Shown one piece after another: positions 33,523 through 42,479 of a stretch of 64,000 bases of DNA (position 1 is the first letter of the stretch; each line of letters opens with the position of its first letter). The stretch is from assembly GCA_020723305.1 (NCBI GenBank), contig DYJC01000001.1:248001-312000 (forward strand), given 5' to 3'. This DNA is from Desulfosudis oleivorans (GTDB lineage: Bacteria > Desulfobacterota > Desulfobacteria > Desulfobacterales > SURF-7). The notes beneath the pieces are model-generated. The model was not told the origin of the DNA. It did not search any database and saw only the letters and a program-made list of their open reading frames with translations. The translations under genes and the position numbers were made by a program.

Positions 33523-33579
33523 AGGTCTTTTTCAAAAAGGATTGGCTCTGCTCTGAATCATTCCGGCTTTGATTCCATC

Positions 33580-34698
33580 TTACATCATGAAAGGTCCGTC
33601 CTCATCCTTTTTTTTGAGTACCCGCAACAGAACGATAAAGATGACAAGACATAGAACCACGGCGCCCACGATGTACAGGGTGCTTTTCTGGATTTCAACC
33701 ACTTCCTTTTTTCCCGCCTCAGCCGCGACCTTTTCCTCCTGGGCAGCTTTTTCCGGAGTGACTTTGGTTTTATCCATTGACGCGGCAGGCGGAGGCGGCG
33801 CACTTGCCACCAGTGTCATCAGGCCCTTTGAAAGGATCTCACGGGCTTTGGCATCCCTTGCTTTCCGGTTCAATGATCCGAAAACAACGGCAATGGCACG
33901 CTGATTTTTTTTAGTGGCTGTTGCCGCGATGGAAAAACCAGCCTTGAAGAAATAGCCGGTTTTGAGTCCGTCACAACCGTCCAGATGTTTCAGTAAATGG
34001 TTATGGCTGCGCATGATAAACGGTTGTGGTGCATCCGGCCGGAAGGTGCGTTCCTTGACCGATGTGTACCGAACCGTATCCGGATACTTCAACAACGCCC
34101 GGCAGAGGATGGCGATATCACGGGGAGTGGAAACGTCCGCTGATTGCTCCTTTCCCGGCGGCAGACCGTGTACGGAATGGAAGATTGTGTCTTTCATCCC
34201 GAGTTCCTGGGCGCGTTTGTTCATCTGCTCCACAAACGCTTCCGTGCTCCCGGCATAATGAAGTGCAAGGGCTACTGCCGAATCGTTGGCAGACTGAATG
34301 ATGAGGGCATACAGCAAGTCATCCACGGAAAAAACCTCATGCTCCTTCAAGTATACCTGGGACCCACCGATTCTGGATGCCTCGGCTGTCACCGTCACCT
34401 GGTCCTGAAGACTGAGTTTTTTGGACTGGATAGCTTCAAGCAGGATCATCAGATCCATGAGCTTGGTGATGCTGGCCGGATACCCCTTGACATCGGCATT
34501 GTCTTCAAACAGAACCTTGCCCGTGGCCGCATCGATCACGATCGCTCCAAGATAAGGATTTCCGGCTATGGTTTGGGCCGTTTTTTTGGATTTCTGAGAA
34601 GCTTCGCTTTTTTTCCCGGCATTTGCCGCCGGGATGACCGAAAACAGAATCACAAGGAAACAGACCAGGATAACGAATGGGAATATAGACTTTTTCAT
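33580..34698 (-). CDS. D-alanyl-D-alanine carboxypeptidase (penicillin-binding protein 5/6 family)
   Basis: 372 residues. The signal peptide (FPFVILVCFLVILFSVIPAA) is followed by a peptidase S11 domain with the three active-site motifs: SxxK as SITKLM, SxN as SANDSA and KTG as DGLKTGYFFKAG. A C-terminal hydrophobic segment (LYIVGAVVLCLVIFIVLLRV) near the end replaces the amphipathic anchor of E. coli PBP5 with a real TM helix preceded by a charged Lys/Glu linker. It trims the terminal D-Ala from peptidoglycan stem peptides on the outer face of the inner membrane. Transcribed alone; the palindromic element at 33401 lies beyond its stop. Confidence 0.93.
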   Translation of the reverse strand: MKKSIFPFVILVCFLVILFSVIPAANAGKKSEASQKSKKTAQTIAGNPYLGAIVIDAATGKVLFEDNADVKGYPASITKLMDLMILLEAIQSKKLSLQDQVTVTAEASRIGGSQVYLKEHEVFSVDDLLYALIIQSANDSAVALALHYAGSTEAFVEQMNKRAQELGMKDTIFHSVHGLPPGKEQSADVSTPRDIAILCRALLKYPDTVRYTSVKERTFRPDAPQPFIMRSHNHLLKHLDGCDGLKTGYFFKAGFSIAATATKKNQRAIAVVFGSLNRKARDAKAREILSKGLMTLVASAPPPPAASMDKTKVTPEKAAQEEKVAAEAGKKEVVEIQKSTLYIVGAVVLCLVIFIVLLRVLKKKDEDGPFMM

Positions 34699-34750
34699 GA
34701 CAACTTCCTCTGAAGATGAGTTAATTGAGAATGGATTCGTAAAGAATACC

Positions 34751-34779
34751 TATATGGAAAAAAATATTTTTCTTGTCAA
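34751..34779 (-). promoter_or_regulatory. Possible promoter of the carboxypeptidase gene
   Basis: Minus-strand TTGACA (34779-34774) with CATATA (34756-34751) after 17 nt, about 50 nt upstream of the ATG. The -35 is perfect, the -10 weak. Confidence 0.35.
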
Positions 34780-34813
34780 GGATAACTATACATAAAATGC
34801 ATTTTAATGAAAA

Positions 34814-35392
34814 TTACGTAGATCCCATTCCAGACCCTTTGTAACACTGCCGGATAATCAGGTCTGATGTCCAACGGGTCAGTGATGGAAAATACCGGTT
34901 CAGTATTTCAAAAAACCGTGTAACCTCCCCGCTGTATCCAAAGGTTCCCATCAAACCGGCCATGGAACAGATATTGACAATACGGCCCTCTCCCTTTTTC
35001 TGAAAATACGGCAGAATCGCTTTAATCCAGTTCAGGGTTCCAAAAAAATTGGTGCCCATGACCTTTTGAAACGTATCGATCGGAATCTTTTCAAAATAGT
35101 TTTCACTGATGATCCCGGCTGAATTGATCAGGATGTCCGGAAGTCCGATGGTTTCTGCGATCCGTTTCCCTGTCTTTTCAACAGCGTCAAAATCACACAC
35201 ATCGCTTTGGAAAATTTCGATTCGGATGGGTCGGGTACCGGAAGATCTGATTTTTTCCAGAACAGACCGGAGCTTGTCCTGATTCCGTGCAACCAGTGCC
35301 AGATTGGCGCCCTTTGCCGCCAGGGTGCAGGCCAGTTCCTCGCCCAGTCCGGATGATCCGCCGGTAATGATGACATTTTTCCCTTCAAACAT
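34814..35392 (-). pseudogene. Short-chain dehydrogenase with internal deletion of the catalytic region
   Basis: 192 residues, against about 270 for the family. The N-terminal half is normal: NVIITGGSSGLGEELACTLA (cofactor loop), PDILINSAG, and the catalytic-Ser region IVNICSMAGLMGTFGYSG. Where the YxxxK active site and substrate helices should follow (YTAYxASKxAL), the sequence jumps to EVTRFFEILNRYFPSLTRWT, which looks like the normal C-terminus of 3-ketodihydrosphingosine-reductase-like SDRs. About 80 residues including Tyr and Lys are missing, with the frame kept. It cannot be a normal SDR enzyme, so it is called a pseudogene. The start has no strong ribosome site. Confidence 0.72.
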
Positions 35393-35459
35393 GAGGCAGT
35401 TCTCCTGTGATGAAGCTAGTTATGTTCTGAACGATCTGTGTTGCCTACCTGATATGCAG

Positions 35460-36590
35460 TCAATCCGCATGCAACACAACGGAAAAGCAGTTGAAGAGCG
35501 CCCAGATCTCATCCCCTGTTTTCAGATAGAGATCCCGGAAACTTTCGGTGGAAATGATGGCACACAATTCAGTCGCGTCTGAAACGCGAACAATGCATTC
35601 CGTATTGATTTTGCCTCTGGTGATTTTTTCCAGAACCCCTTTGATCCTGTTGTCGGAGCTGCATACCGGTTCCGTGTCGCTGCTTTGAAGATAAACCCAC
35701 GGGGCCTTGACTTCGGCTTTCATGAGCCCGCCCTTTCTCAAATCAAGCCTATCCACACTGTCGTTGGTAATCACTGTGATGATGGGAAAACCTTCGAAAG
35801 TCATCAGATCGATACGGGCCTGGATGTCTCCTTTACAGATGTTCTGAATCTTGCCGAAAAAAGTATTGCGAGCGCTGGTTTTGCGGGAAGACTCCTCTTC
35901 CATAAAGAGCTTTGCAATCTTCCGGATTTCATCCTTTGAAAAGGAAACATATGCGGATGTGAGATTGGGAGTGGAGTGCCCCAATATCATTTGAACTGCC
36001 GGCAAGGGCATATTGCCTTTCATCAATTCTACGGCCCGGGCTTTCCGGATCATTTCCGGTCCACCCAGTCGCTTTATAAACCCGCAAGCCTGGGCCCGTT
36101 CGTAAAACTTGCGCCGCACAAAACCGGGATCCAGATTCAGCAGACTTCCTCCCGAAGCTTGTTGGAAAGAAAAATCGTCCAATGCTTCCTGAATTTCCAT
36201 GGCCAGGGATTCTGAGATCTGAACTTCTCTTGATTCCAAACCTGCATTGGTTTCACTGCCGCGAAAAATCACAACATGCCTGATCCAGTCCATATCATTT
36301 AAGGGATTCAAGGCCAGAACCTCACTCAGCTTGGCACCGGTGTATCTTATCAAAAGAAAAATGATCAAAATCCGCCAACGGGAAAATCTCATACCCGCAT
36401 GACGCGCGCCCTTCAGCCATTCTCGAAAAGATTGCTCCAGACGGTTCAGCTGAGCTGTGTCCAGACACTCATCTCTGTTTGGATGAGAAATGATGCTCCC
36501 ATGATTTTTCCTCTTTGAAAAAAGTGTCTTTCGTTCCTGCGAGGTTTTCATTGATTTTTCCATTGACTGAACAGGTCGTTTTCTTTTCAA
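35460..36590 (-). CDS. tunR: TunR-like regulator: degenerate tyrosine-recombinase DNA-binding domain plus two TOBE/Mop domains
   Basis: 376 residues. Residues about 40-235 resemble a phage-integrase catalytic domain (LIIFLLIRYTGAKLSEVLAL, ILGHSTPNLTSAYVSFS). The first catalytic Arg is Lys (TGAKLSE for TGLRxSE) and the HxLR box is PEMIRKA, so recombination is unlikely. Residues about 245-376 form two TOBE/Mop folds (SARNTFFGKIQNICKGDIQA; IKGVLEKITRGKINTECIVR) that bind oxyanions. This is the architecture of the tungstate-responsive TunR family described in sulfate-reducing bacteria. It probably senses tungstate or molybdate and represses transporter genes. No modABC/tupABC genes are in the window; the divergent neighbour is a TSUP permease. 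Confidence 0.82.
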   Translation of the reverse strand: MKRKRPVQSMEKSMKTSQERKTLFSKRKNHGSIISHPNRDECLDTAQLNRLEQSFREWLKGARHAGMRFSRWRILIIFLLIRYTGAKLSEVLALNPLNDMDWIRHVVIFRGSETNAGLESREVQISESLAMEIQEALDDFSFQQASGGSLLNLDPGFVRRKFYERAQACGFIKRLGGPEMIRKARAVELMKGNMPLPAVQMILGHSTPNLTSAYVSFSKDEIRKIAKLFMEEESSRKTSARNTFFGKIQNICKGDIQARIDLMTFEGFPIITVITNDSVDRLDLRKGGLMKAEVKAPWVYLQSSDTEPVCSSDNRIKGVLEKITRGKINTECIVRVSDATELCAIISTESFRDLYLKTGDEIWALFNCFSVVLHAD

Positions 36591-36752
36591 CCCCTTTCCG
36601 GCAATCCATCATTATGACCGATGCTATTAGCACATTCGGTTCGAATAGCATACAAAAATATCTTGACGCACAAGCCTGCATTGTTTTATATCACGAATAT
36701 ATTTTTTTTCGTGTCAATTTTCAATATGCTCATTGCCGATCAAGGAGGCTTT

Positions 36753-37712
36753 ATGTTTTTTCCCACTGCGGGAATTGAGGTCGCTTTCTGGATTCCACCG
36801 TTGGTTGCTTTCGTGATTTCGTTTTTCACCTCCATGGGCGGAGTGTCCGGTGCGTTTCTTCTTCTGCCCTTTCAGATGTCTTTCCTCGGCTACACCCATC
36901 CTTCGGTGAGCGCCACAAACCAGCTTTACAATATTGTGGCCATTCCCAGCGGGGTCTATCGTTATTGGAAAGAAGGAAGAATGGTGTGGCCCCTCACCCT
37001 GGTTGTAATCTCCGGCACGTTGCCGGGGGTTTTGATCGGCGCTTTTGTCCGCGTGTCCTGGCTTCCTGATCCAAAAAATTTCAAACTGTTCGCTGCCGCA
37101 GTGCTGCTTTACATCGGAGCCAGGATGGTACTGGAGCTTTTGAAAAAAAACCAAGGCCGGCCGAATCAAAACGACAGCGAAAAACGTTTTCAGGATATGG
37201 TGCGTCGTCACCTGGAAGGGTCCGGCAAAACAGGATCAAAAGGCAAGGATCTGTTCCCTGCGATCAAGGTAACCCATTTCAACCTGAAAAGGCTGGGCTA
37301 CACCTTTTATGATGAAACCTTTGATGTCCCTTTCTGGGGAATCTTTTCCCTGAGTTTTATTGTAGGGATTGTGGGCGGAATCTATGGCATCGGCGGAGGG
37401 GCCATTATTGCTCCTTTTTTTGTGACTTTTTACAGGCTGCCCGTCTACACAGTGGCCGGAGCAGCCCTGATGGGAACCTTTGTCACCTCCATTGCCGGAG
37501 TTGTTTTTTACCAGGCCATTGCGCCTCTTTATCCGAATATGTCCATTGCTCCGGACTGGTTTCTGGGACTCCTTTTCGGAATGGGAGGAATGGCCGGCAT
37601 GTACCTGGGTGCCCGCTGCCAGAAATTCGTGCCTGCGAAGGCAATCAAATGGATGCTGGCCGTCATTATTATTTTTACTGCCGCAAAGTATGTTCTGGAT
37701 TTTTTCAGATAG
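36753..37712 (+). CDS. TSUP (TauE/SafE) family anion permease
   Basis: 319 residues from ATG 36753, which has AAGGAGG just upstream; frames starting at 36621 or 36726 are less well supported. Eight or so TM helices in two halves, each beginning with the family pattern: FVISFFTSMGGVSGAFLLLP and FIVGIVGGIYGIGGGAIIAP. A hydrophilic loop of about 55 residues separates the halves. The family exports or imports sulfite, sulfoacetate or related sulfur/organic anions. The gene is divergent from the TunR-like regulator, sharing a roughly 160-bp upstream region, so oxyanion-linked control is conceivable. It converges with the crotonase gene (6-nt gap). Confidence 0.88.
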   Translation: MFFPTAGIEVAFWIPPLVAFVISFFTSMGGVSGAFLLLPFQMSFLGYTHPSVSATNQLYNIVAIPSGVYRYWKEGRMVWPLTLVVISGTLPGVLIGAFVRVSWLPDPKNFKLFAAAVLLYIGARMVLELLKKNQGRPNQNDSEKRFQDMVRRHLEGSGKTGSKGKDLFPAIKVTHFNLKRLGYTFYDETFDVPFWGIFSLSFIVGIVGGIYGIGGGAIIAPFFVTFYRLPVYTVAGAALMGTFVTSIAGVVFYQAIAPLYPNMSIAPDWFLGLLFGMGGMAGMYLGARCQKFVPAKAIKWMLAVIIIFTAAKYVLDFFR

Positions 37713-37718
37713 ACCTGT

Positions 37719-38441
37719 CTACGGTGTCAGCATGAATACCGGTGGGTCCAGATATTTCGGGTCTTCGTTTTCCATGGCATCGGTGATATGTTTATAGGTT
37801 CTTTTTTTCATCTCCAATAAAGTCTTTCGCGGTTTATGAAACTGTTTTCCAAATTGGATCGCTTCCAGAATTGTGCTTTCAATCCCATCACAGGTTTTGA
37901 TCAGTACGTTGTTTTTTTCAAGTTCCGCTGCGCCAACCTTTCGGCCGGACCACTTCATATCGATAAAAAGATGATAGGGCATGGCTTTTTTCATCCATTG
38001 AATCATCGATGGCGCGAACTGAATGTTCAAATCCACTTCCGGCAGACACATATAACCCCTGTCTGACCGCATGAACCTGAAATCGCAAGCTCCCGCCAGC
38101 ATGGCACCATTTCCAAAGGCATGACCGGTTATCGCTGCAATGGATGGGAAGGGGCACATGATCAGGAACCGGAAAACCTGGTTCATCTCATAGAGCCATT
38201 GGCTGACCGCCTCCATATCCTTGGCCTGAAAGCGCTCCATCATCCACATGACGTCCACGCCCAGACTCCAGTTTTTCGGATCATCGGATGCTAGTACCAG
38301 GGCATGGACATCCGTATCCGCCATCATTTCATCAAAAGCCGCTTTCATGGCTGTTGAAAAAGACGGATTGTGACGATTTTCACCATTTGTCATGGTCAAC
38401 ACCGCAACATTTTCCTGTTTTTCCCACTTTACAATAGACAT
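37719..38441 (-). CDS. Enoyl-CoA hydratase/isomerase (crotonase) family protein
   Basis: 240 residues, slightly short for the family. Oxyanion-hole segments are VLASDDPKNWSLGVDVMW and ITGHAFGNGAMLAGACDFRF; the second-Glu region reads RGYMCLPEVDLNIQF, placing a Glu in the PEV motif. The first catalytic Glu of classical hydratases is not obvious, which favours an isomerase or a different acyl-CoA reaction. Ends in VFMLTP. Possibly involved in fatty- or aromatic-acyl-CoA breakdown along with other acyl-CoA genes in the window. Stand-alone gene, convergent with the permease. Confidence 0.85.
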   Translation of the reverse strand: MSIVKWEKQENVAVLTMTNGENRHNPSFSTAMKAAFDEMMADTDVHALVLASDDPKNWSLGVDVMWMMERFQAKDMEAVSQWLYEMNQVFRFLIMCPFPSIAAITGHAFGNGAMLAGACDFRFMRSDRGYMCLPEVDLNIQFAPSMIQWMKKAMPYHLFIDMKWSGRKVGAAELEKNNVLIKTCDGIESTILEAIQFGKQFHKPRKTLLEMKKRTYKHITDAMENEDPKYLDPPVFMLTP

Positions 38442-38614
38442 ATCTTTTCCTTTCCGAATGGTTGAACCGTAAAGACAGATTGTGTTTTTCAGAAAATCAG
38501 AACGCTGATAACCAGCTTATGGGTCATCAGCTCTCTTTTTTTTATTCCATGATACTTTCAATAACACATACAGACCGGAGAGTAAACCCGGCAGAAGCAT
38601 CCGGATCTCACGGA

Positions 38615-40204
38615 TCACGAATCACTGATTTCCCGTGTCTTGCGGAAGACGATATCCGGCCACTGCTCCATGCAATACCCTAGCTGCCACTCGCTTGTAG
38701 TGAGGTACGCCAGAGATCCTTCCGCATCCAGGGCGATATTGGAACGATTTTTCTCTTGAAATTCCGACAATTTTTTGGGGTCGTCACACTCGACCCACCG
38801 GGCAACATTGAAATGAACCGGTTCATAAACCGCATCCACACCATACTCCGTCCGGAGCCGCTCCATAGTGATATCAAACTGCAAAATTCCGACTGCGCCC
38901 AGAATGTATTCCTTGGTTACAGCCGGCCGGAAAAACTGCACCACTCCTTCTTCGGCAAGCTGTGTCAACCCCTTTTGAAGATGTTTCATCTTCATCGGAT
39001 TTTTAAGAATGACTTTTTTAAAATATTCAGGGGCAAAATTGGGAATCCCGGTAAACCGGAGCGGCTCTTTCTCCGTGAAGGTGTCTCCGATCTTGATGGT
39101 ACCATGGTTATGAATCCCGATAATATCACCCGGGTACGCTTCGTTTACATTTTCTCGTTCATTGGCCATGAAGATGGTTGCGTTGGAGAGCGCGATCTCC
39201 TTTCCAATACGATGATGGAACGCTTTCATCCCTCTTACATACTTTCCCGAACAGATTCGAAAAAATGCGATCCGATCCCGGTGAGCCGGGTCCATGTTTG
39301 CCTGAATTTTAAACACAAACCCGGAAAACGTATCCTCATAGGGGGATACCTCTCTTGTGACCGTCTGTCTGGGAATGGGAGACGGAGCCATCTCAACAAA
39401 GGTGTCCAGCAATTCCTGGACACCGAAATTATTGATGGCACTTCCGAAAAAAACCGGTGTCTGATTCCCTTTTAAATAATGATCCAGCTCAAAAGGATCG
39501 GCAGCCCCCTCGATCAGATCAATATCCTCTCTTAACTCATCTGCCTGACTGCCAAGAATTTCATCCAGGTTTTTATCGGACAGATCCTGTATCAGAATCC
39601 CATCCTTGTTTCTGGAATCATGGCCGGGTGTAAACAGATGAAGTTCCTTCTTATACAGGTTATAGACCCCCTTGAATCGCTTGCCCATCCCGATGGGCCA
39701 GGAAAGAGGTGTGCATTCGATCTGCAATTTCTCCTCAATATCCCCCAAAATATCAAGGGGTGCCATCCCTTCCCGATCCAGTTTATTGATAAAGGTGATA
39801 ATGGGGGTATTTCTCATCCGGCATACCTCCATCAATTTCTCTGTCTGCTTTTCCACTCCCTTGGCACTGTCGATCACCATCAGGGCGCTGTCAACAGCGG
39901 TCAGAACACGATAGGTATCCTCAGAAAAATCCTGATGTCCGGGGGTGTCCAGCAGATTGATCTGATAGTCCCTGTATTCAAATTTCATGACCGATGTGGT
40001 AACGGAGATCCCTCTTTCTTTCTCAATCGCCATCCAGTCACTCGTGGCGTACCGCCCTGCCTTGCGTGCTTTTACCGCACCGGCCTGATGGATTGCACCT
40101 CCATATAAAAGCAGTTTCTCCGTCAAGGTTGTTTTTCCGGCATCCGGATGACTGATAATCCCGAAAGTTCTTCTCTTGTTTATCTCTTTTTGATGAACAC
40201 TCAT
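38615..40204 (-). CDS. prfC: Peptide chain release factor 3
   Basis: 529-residue translational GTPase that recycles RF1/RF2 from the ribosome. G-domain motifs: G1 [15 protein letters not shown], effector region [12 protein letters not shown]3 [17 protein letters not shown]4 FINKLDREG. The C-terminal RF3 domain is recognised from [20 protein letters not shown] and [12 protein letters not shown]. Full length for RF3 and clearly not EF-G. Monocistronic. Confidence 0.97.
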   Translation of the reverse strand: MSVHQKEINKRRTFGIISHPDAGKTTLTEKLLLYGGAIHQAGAVKARKAGRYATSDWMAIEKERGISVTTSVMKFEYRDYQINLLDTPGHQDFSEDTYRVLTAVDSALMVIDSAKGVEKQTEKLMEVCRMRNTPIITFINKLDREGMAPLDILGDIEEKLQIECTPLSWPIGMGKRFKGVYNLYKKELHLFTPGHDSRNKDGILIQDLSDKNLDEILGSQADELREDIDLIEGAADPFELDHYLKGNQTPVFFGSAINNFGVQELLDTFVEMAPSPIPRQTVTREVSPYEDTFSGFVFKIQANMDPAHRDRIAFFRICSGKYVRGMKAFHHRIGKEIALSNATIFMANERENVNEAYPGDIIGIHNHGTIKIGDTFTEKEPLRFTGIPNFAPEYFKKVILKNPMKMKHLQKGLTQLAEEGVVQFFRPAVTKEYILGAVGILQFDITMERLRTEYGVDAVYEPVHFNVARWVECDDPKKLSEFQEKNRSNIALDAEGSLAYLTTSEWQLGYCMEQWPDIVFRKTREISDS

Positions 40205-40545
40205 ATTCCGTTATTCTTCCGTTTCTCTCTATTTTTTACATCATGGCCTTCTTGCAACATTCCAAAATATCGGACCGGAAAATCACCCTGCGAATATAAC
40301 CATTCTGATTATTCTTGCAAGCTTTAAATGCAGACAGAACAGAATCAGGGATTCAGTGTCGGCCCGGTATGGAAAGGACTATAAAAGGCAGTTACTTATC
40401 GGAAAGTACAAACTCAGAGAAAACAAACCATGAGGAATACCATGCTGTACAACAAAAAAGGATGAAAAGCCTTTAAAAAAACGGTCAATAACACATTGAA
40501 TCATTTCTATTCAAGCGTTATCCGCTGACAAAAAAAGTTCGGGGA

Positions 40546-40704
40546 TTATTTGATCTCTCTGTCAGGTGTCCCTTTGCGACGCCGGATCACTTTGACACCG
40601 GTGCTTATTGATTCATCCGTATAATTTTTGTTTTCCAGTTGATCTGCGTTAACAAACAGTTGACGCAACTGGGCTTCAATTTTTTTTCTTTTACTCTCTT
40701 CCAT
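40546..40704 (-). CDS. Small conserved-looking protein (52 aa), unknown function
   Basis: Short gene in an otherwise empty stretch: ATG at 40704 with AAAAGGAAT 3-9 nt upstream, encoding MEESKRKKIEAQLRQLFVNA, DQLENKNYTDESISTGVKVI, RRRKGTPDREIK. Highly charged, helical N-terminal half, and a basic C-terminal IRRRKGTPD segment. Codon use and the ribosome site look genuine. No family recognised; it could be a small nucleic-acid-binding or regulatory protein. The flanks 40205-40545 and 40705-41217 show no other gene I can support. Confidence 0.55.
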   Translation of the reverse strand: MEESKRKKIEAQLRQLFVNADQLENKNYTDESISTGVKVIRRRKGTPDREIK

Positions 40705-41217
40705 TATTCCTTTTACCTGCATTTTAATAAGTTATTATGCGCAAAAATACGCCGGAAAAAATGAGCTGTAGAATTCAATAACGTGGAACCGCTATCCGCA
40801 AATTCATGACTTTCAACGAATCAGAAAGAAGACGTAATTGAGTAATCGTAATTCAGTCAGGGATGAAATCAGACGAAGATGCAATCAGCAGCTATTTCTT
40901 TCCAAAACAATCATACAACATAATCAGGGCACAATCGCAAAAACAGATACCAATTTGAGGAGTTGTTCAGATTGAGAATAAGCAGCGCAGCACAGGAGAA
41001 TTCCGATTCTGTTTTGCGACTGTTACCCGAATTGAGACAGTCAATATATGAGATTCAAAGGATAAGCAAGGAAAAATTCATTCCATCCTATTTTTTTTTT
41101 CCCGGCATTTTCTGTTTGAAAAAAATATTATTGCTGTTTCTGATCTGACGGATTTCTTGACACAAATCAGACTCTATGAGAGAGTCGACAAACGCTATAT
41201 TCAAGGAGGATAATCCA
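40705..41217. other. Intergenic region without supported gene
   Basis: About 510 bp between the 52-aa gene and the TPR gene. A TTG-started frame at 40963-41148 (ELRQSIYEIQRISKEKF then a hydrophobic tail) has a nearby GAGGAG, but its second half is translated from a poly-T run. It is either a decayed gene or chance. Confidence 0.35.
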
Positions 41218-42444
41218 ATGGGATTTTTAAAGTTCTTTGCTGGAAAAACACCAGAACAAATTGAAAAAAAAGCAGATTCACTTTTCAATGAGCAGGAATA
41301 TGGTATGGCGAAAATGGAATATGAAAATGCGCTTGCCAAACTTGAAAAACAATCTGATCCAAACCCTGAGCTGGTAAACCGGATCAGCGAAAAATTGATT
41401 CAATGCAAAGAGCTTCTGGCCGTCAGGCATCTTCAAAACGCAAAAGAACTGGTCGCATCCAATTGCCTCCAGGATGCAAAGGATCTGCTGAAACTGGCCC
41501 TGGAGCTGACGGCTGATGAAAAACTCTCTGTTGAAATTCAGGAAGTCCAAAAACAGTTTATGGGTTCCCGATCTTCGAACGGACATGAAAAAGAAGATCG
41601 GATCGAAAATAATCATATCGGAGAGGATAATATTGAAGAGGATATGCCATGGGAGGAGGAGGAATATCTTACAGCACTTCTGGGCTCCCTGCCCCAGTCA
41701 GAACAGGAGGCGTATCTTGAGTATGGAAAGGAATTCAAGATCGGTTTTGTTGCCCTGAATCAAGGGGATTTTAGTACGGCTGTGCAGAATCTATCCATTG
41801 CACTGAAAGCGCATTCCTCAGCAAAATCTTACATTCCCCTGGAGCTGGCCACCGCATATGTAAACCAGGGACAATACAGTGAGGCTGAATCGTTGTTGGC
41901 CGGATTTTTAAAAGATTTTCCGGAATCCATAAGGGCATGCCAGTTAATGAGTGAAATTTTGTGGGAAAAGAAAAAATTTAAGGATGCGGAAGTATTTCTG
42001 AAGGCCTGTCCAAAAGAAATCGTTGGATCCATTCCCATTCAGCTTCTGCTGGGGGAAACCTATTTTCTATCCGGCGATCTTGAAAAAGCCAGTACGTTTT
42101 ATCAGGATGTGTTACAAAAAAATGAATGGGATAACCACATTGCCCAGTCCCTTGCAAAGACATATGAGGCGCTGGGCCGGAATGAAGAAGCCCGCCATGT
42201 ATATGGGCAGATCATCGGAGCCTGTCAGGGCTGCGGCCGCAAAATCGATTCACATGTCAAACAACGGTATGCGGAAACCAGTTTCAAGGCTGGGGATTTT
42301 TCTACGAAAACATTGGAACTGTTCTTCAACCTGACCCAGGAAGATCCGGAAAACCGATCCCATTACTACCATAAAATAAGCCGGATCTATTCCTTACAGG
42401 GCAATGAGAAGGAGGCTGAACGATTTTTATCCCTTGCCCGATGA
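41218..42444 (+). CDS. Cytoplasmic TPR-repeat protein
   Basis: 408 residues from ATG 41218, which has AAGGAGG 8 nt upstream (an in-frame ATG at 41176 has none). Begins MGFLKFFAGKTPEQIEKKAD. N-terminal TPR-like helices (SLFNEQEYGMAKMEYENAL) are followed by an acidic linker at about 125-145 (EDNIEEDMPWEEEEYL). A second TPR array spans about 155-405, including LELATAYVNQGQYSEAESLL. No signal peptide or TM. Probably a scaffold; partners unknown. It is convergent with the acyl-CoA synthetase gene. Confidence 0.82.
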   Translation: MGFLKFFAGKTPEQIEKKADSLFNEQEYGMAKMEYENALAKLEKQSDPNPELVNRISEKLIQCKELLAVRHLQNAKELVASNCLQDAKDLLKLALELTADEKLSVEIQEVQKQFMGSRSSNGHEKEDRIENNHIGEDNIEEDMPWEEEEYLTALLGSLPQSEQEAYLEYGKEFKIGFVALNQGDFSTAVQNLSIALKAHSSAKSYIPLELATAYVNQGQYSEAESLLAGFLKDFPESIRACQLMSEILWEKKKFKDAEVFLKACPKEIVGSIPIQLLLGETYFLSGDLEKASTFYQDVLQKNEWDNHIAQSLAKTYEALGRNEEARHVYGQIIGACQGCGRKIDSHVKQRYAETSFKAGDFSTKTLELFFNLTQEDPENRSHYYHKISRIYSLQGNEKEAERFLSLAR

Positions 42445-42479
42445 TGCCGGCTTAGTCTACAAAATCGCCGGATCCGTTT

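Noticed and set aside
40963-41148. 61-codon TTG-started frame with ELRQSIYEIQRISKEKF and a hydrophobic tail
   Set aside because: The hydrophobic half comes from a poly-T run; at best a decayed gene.
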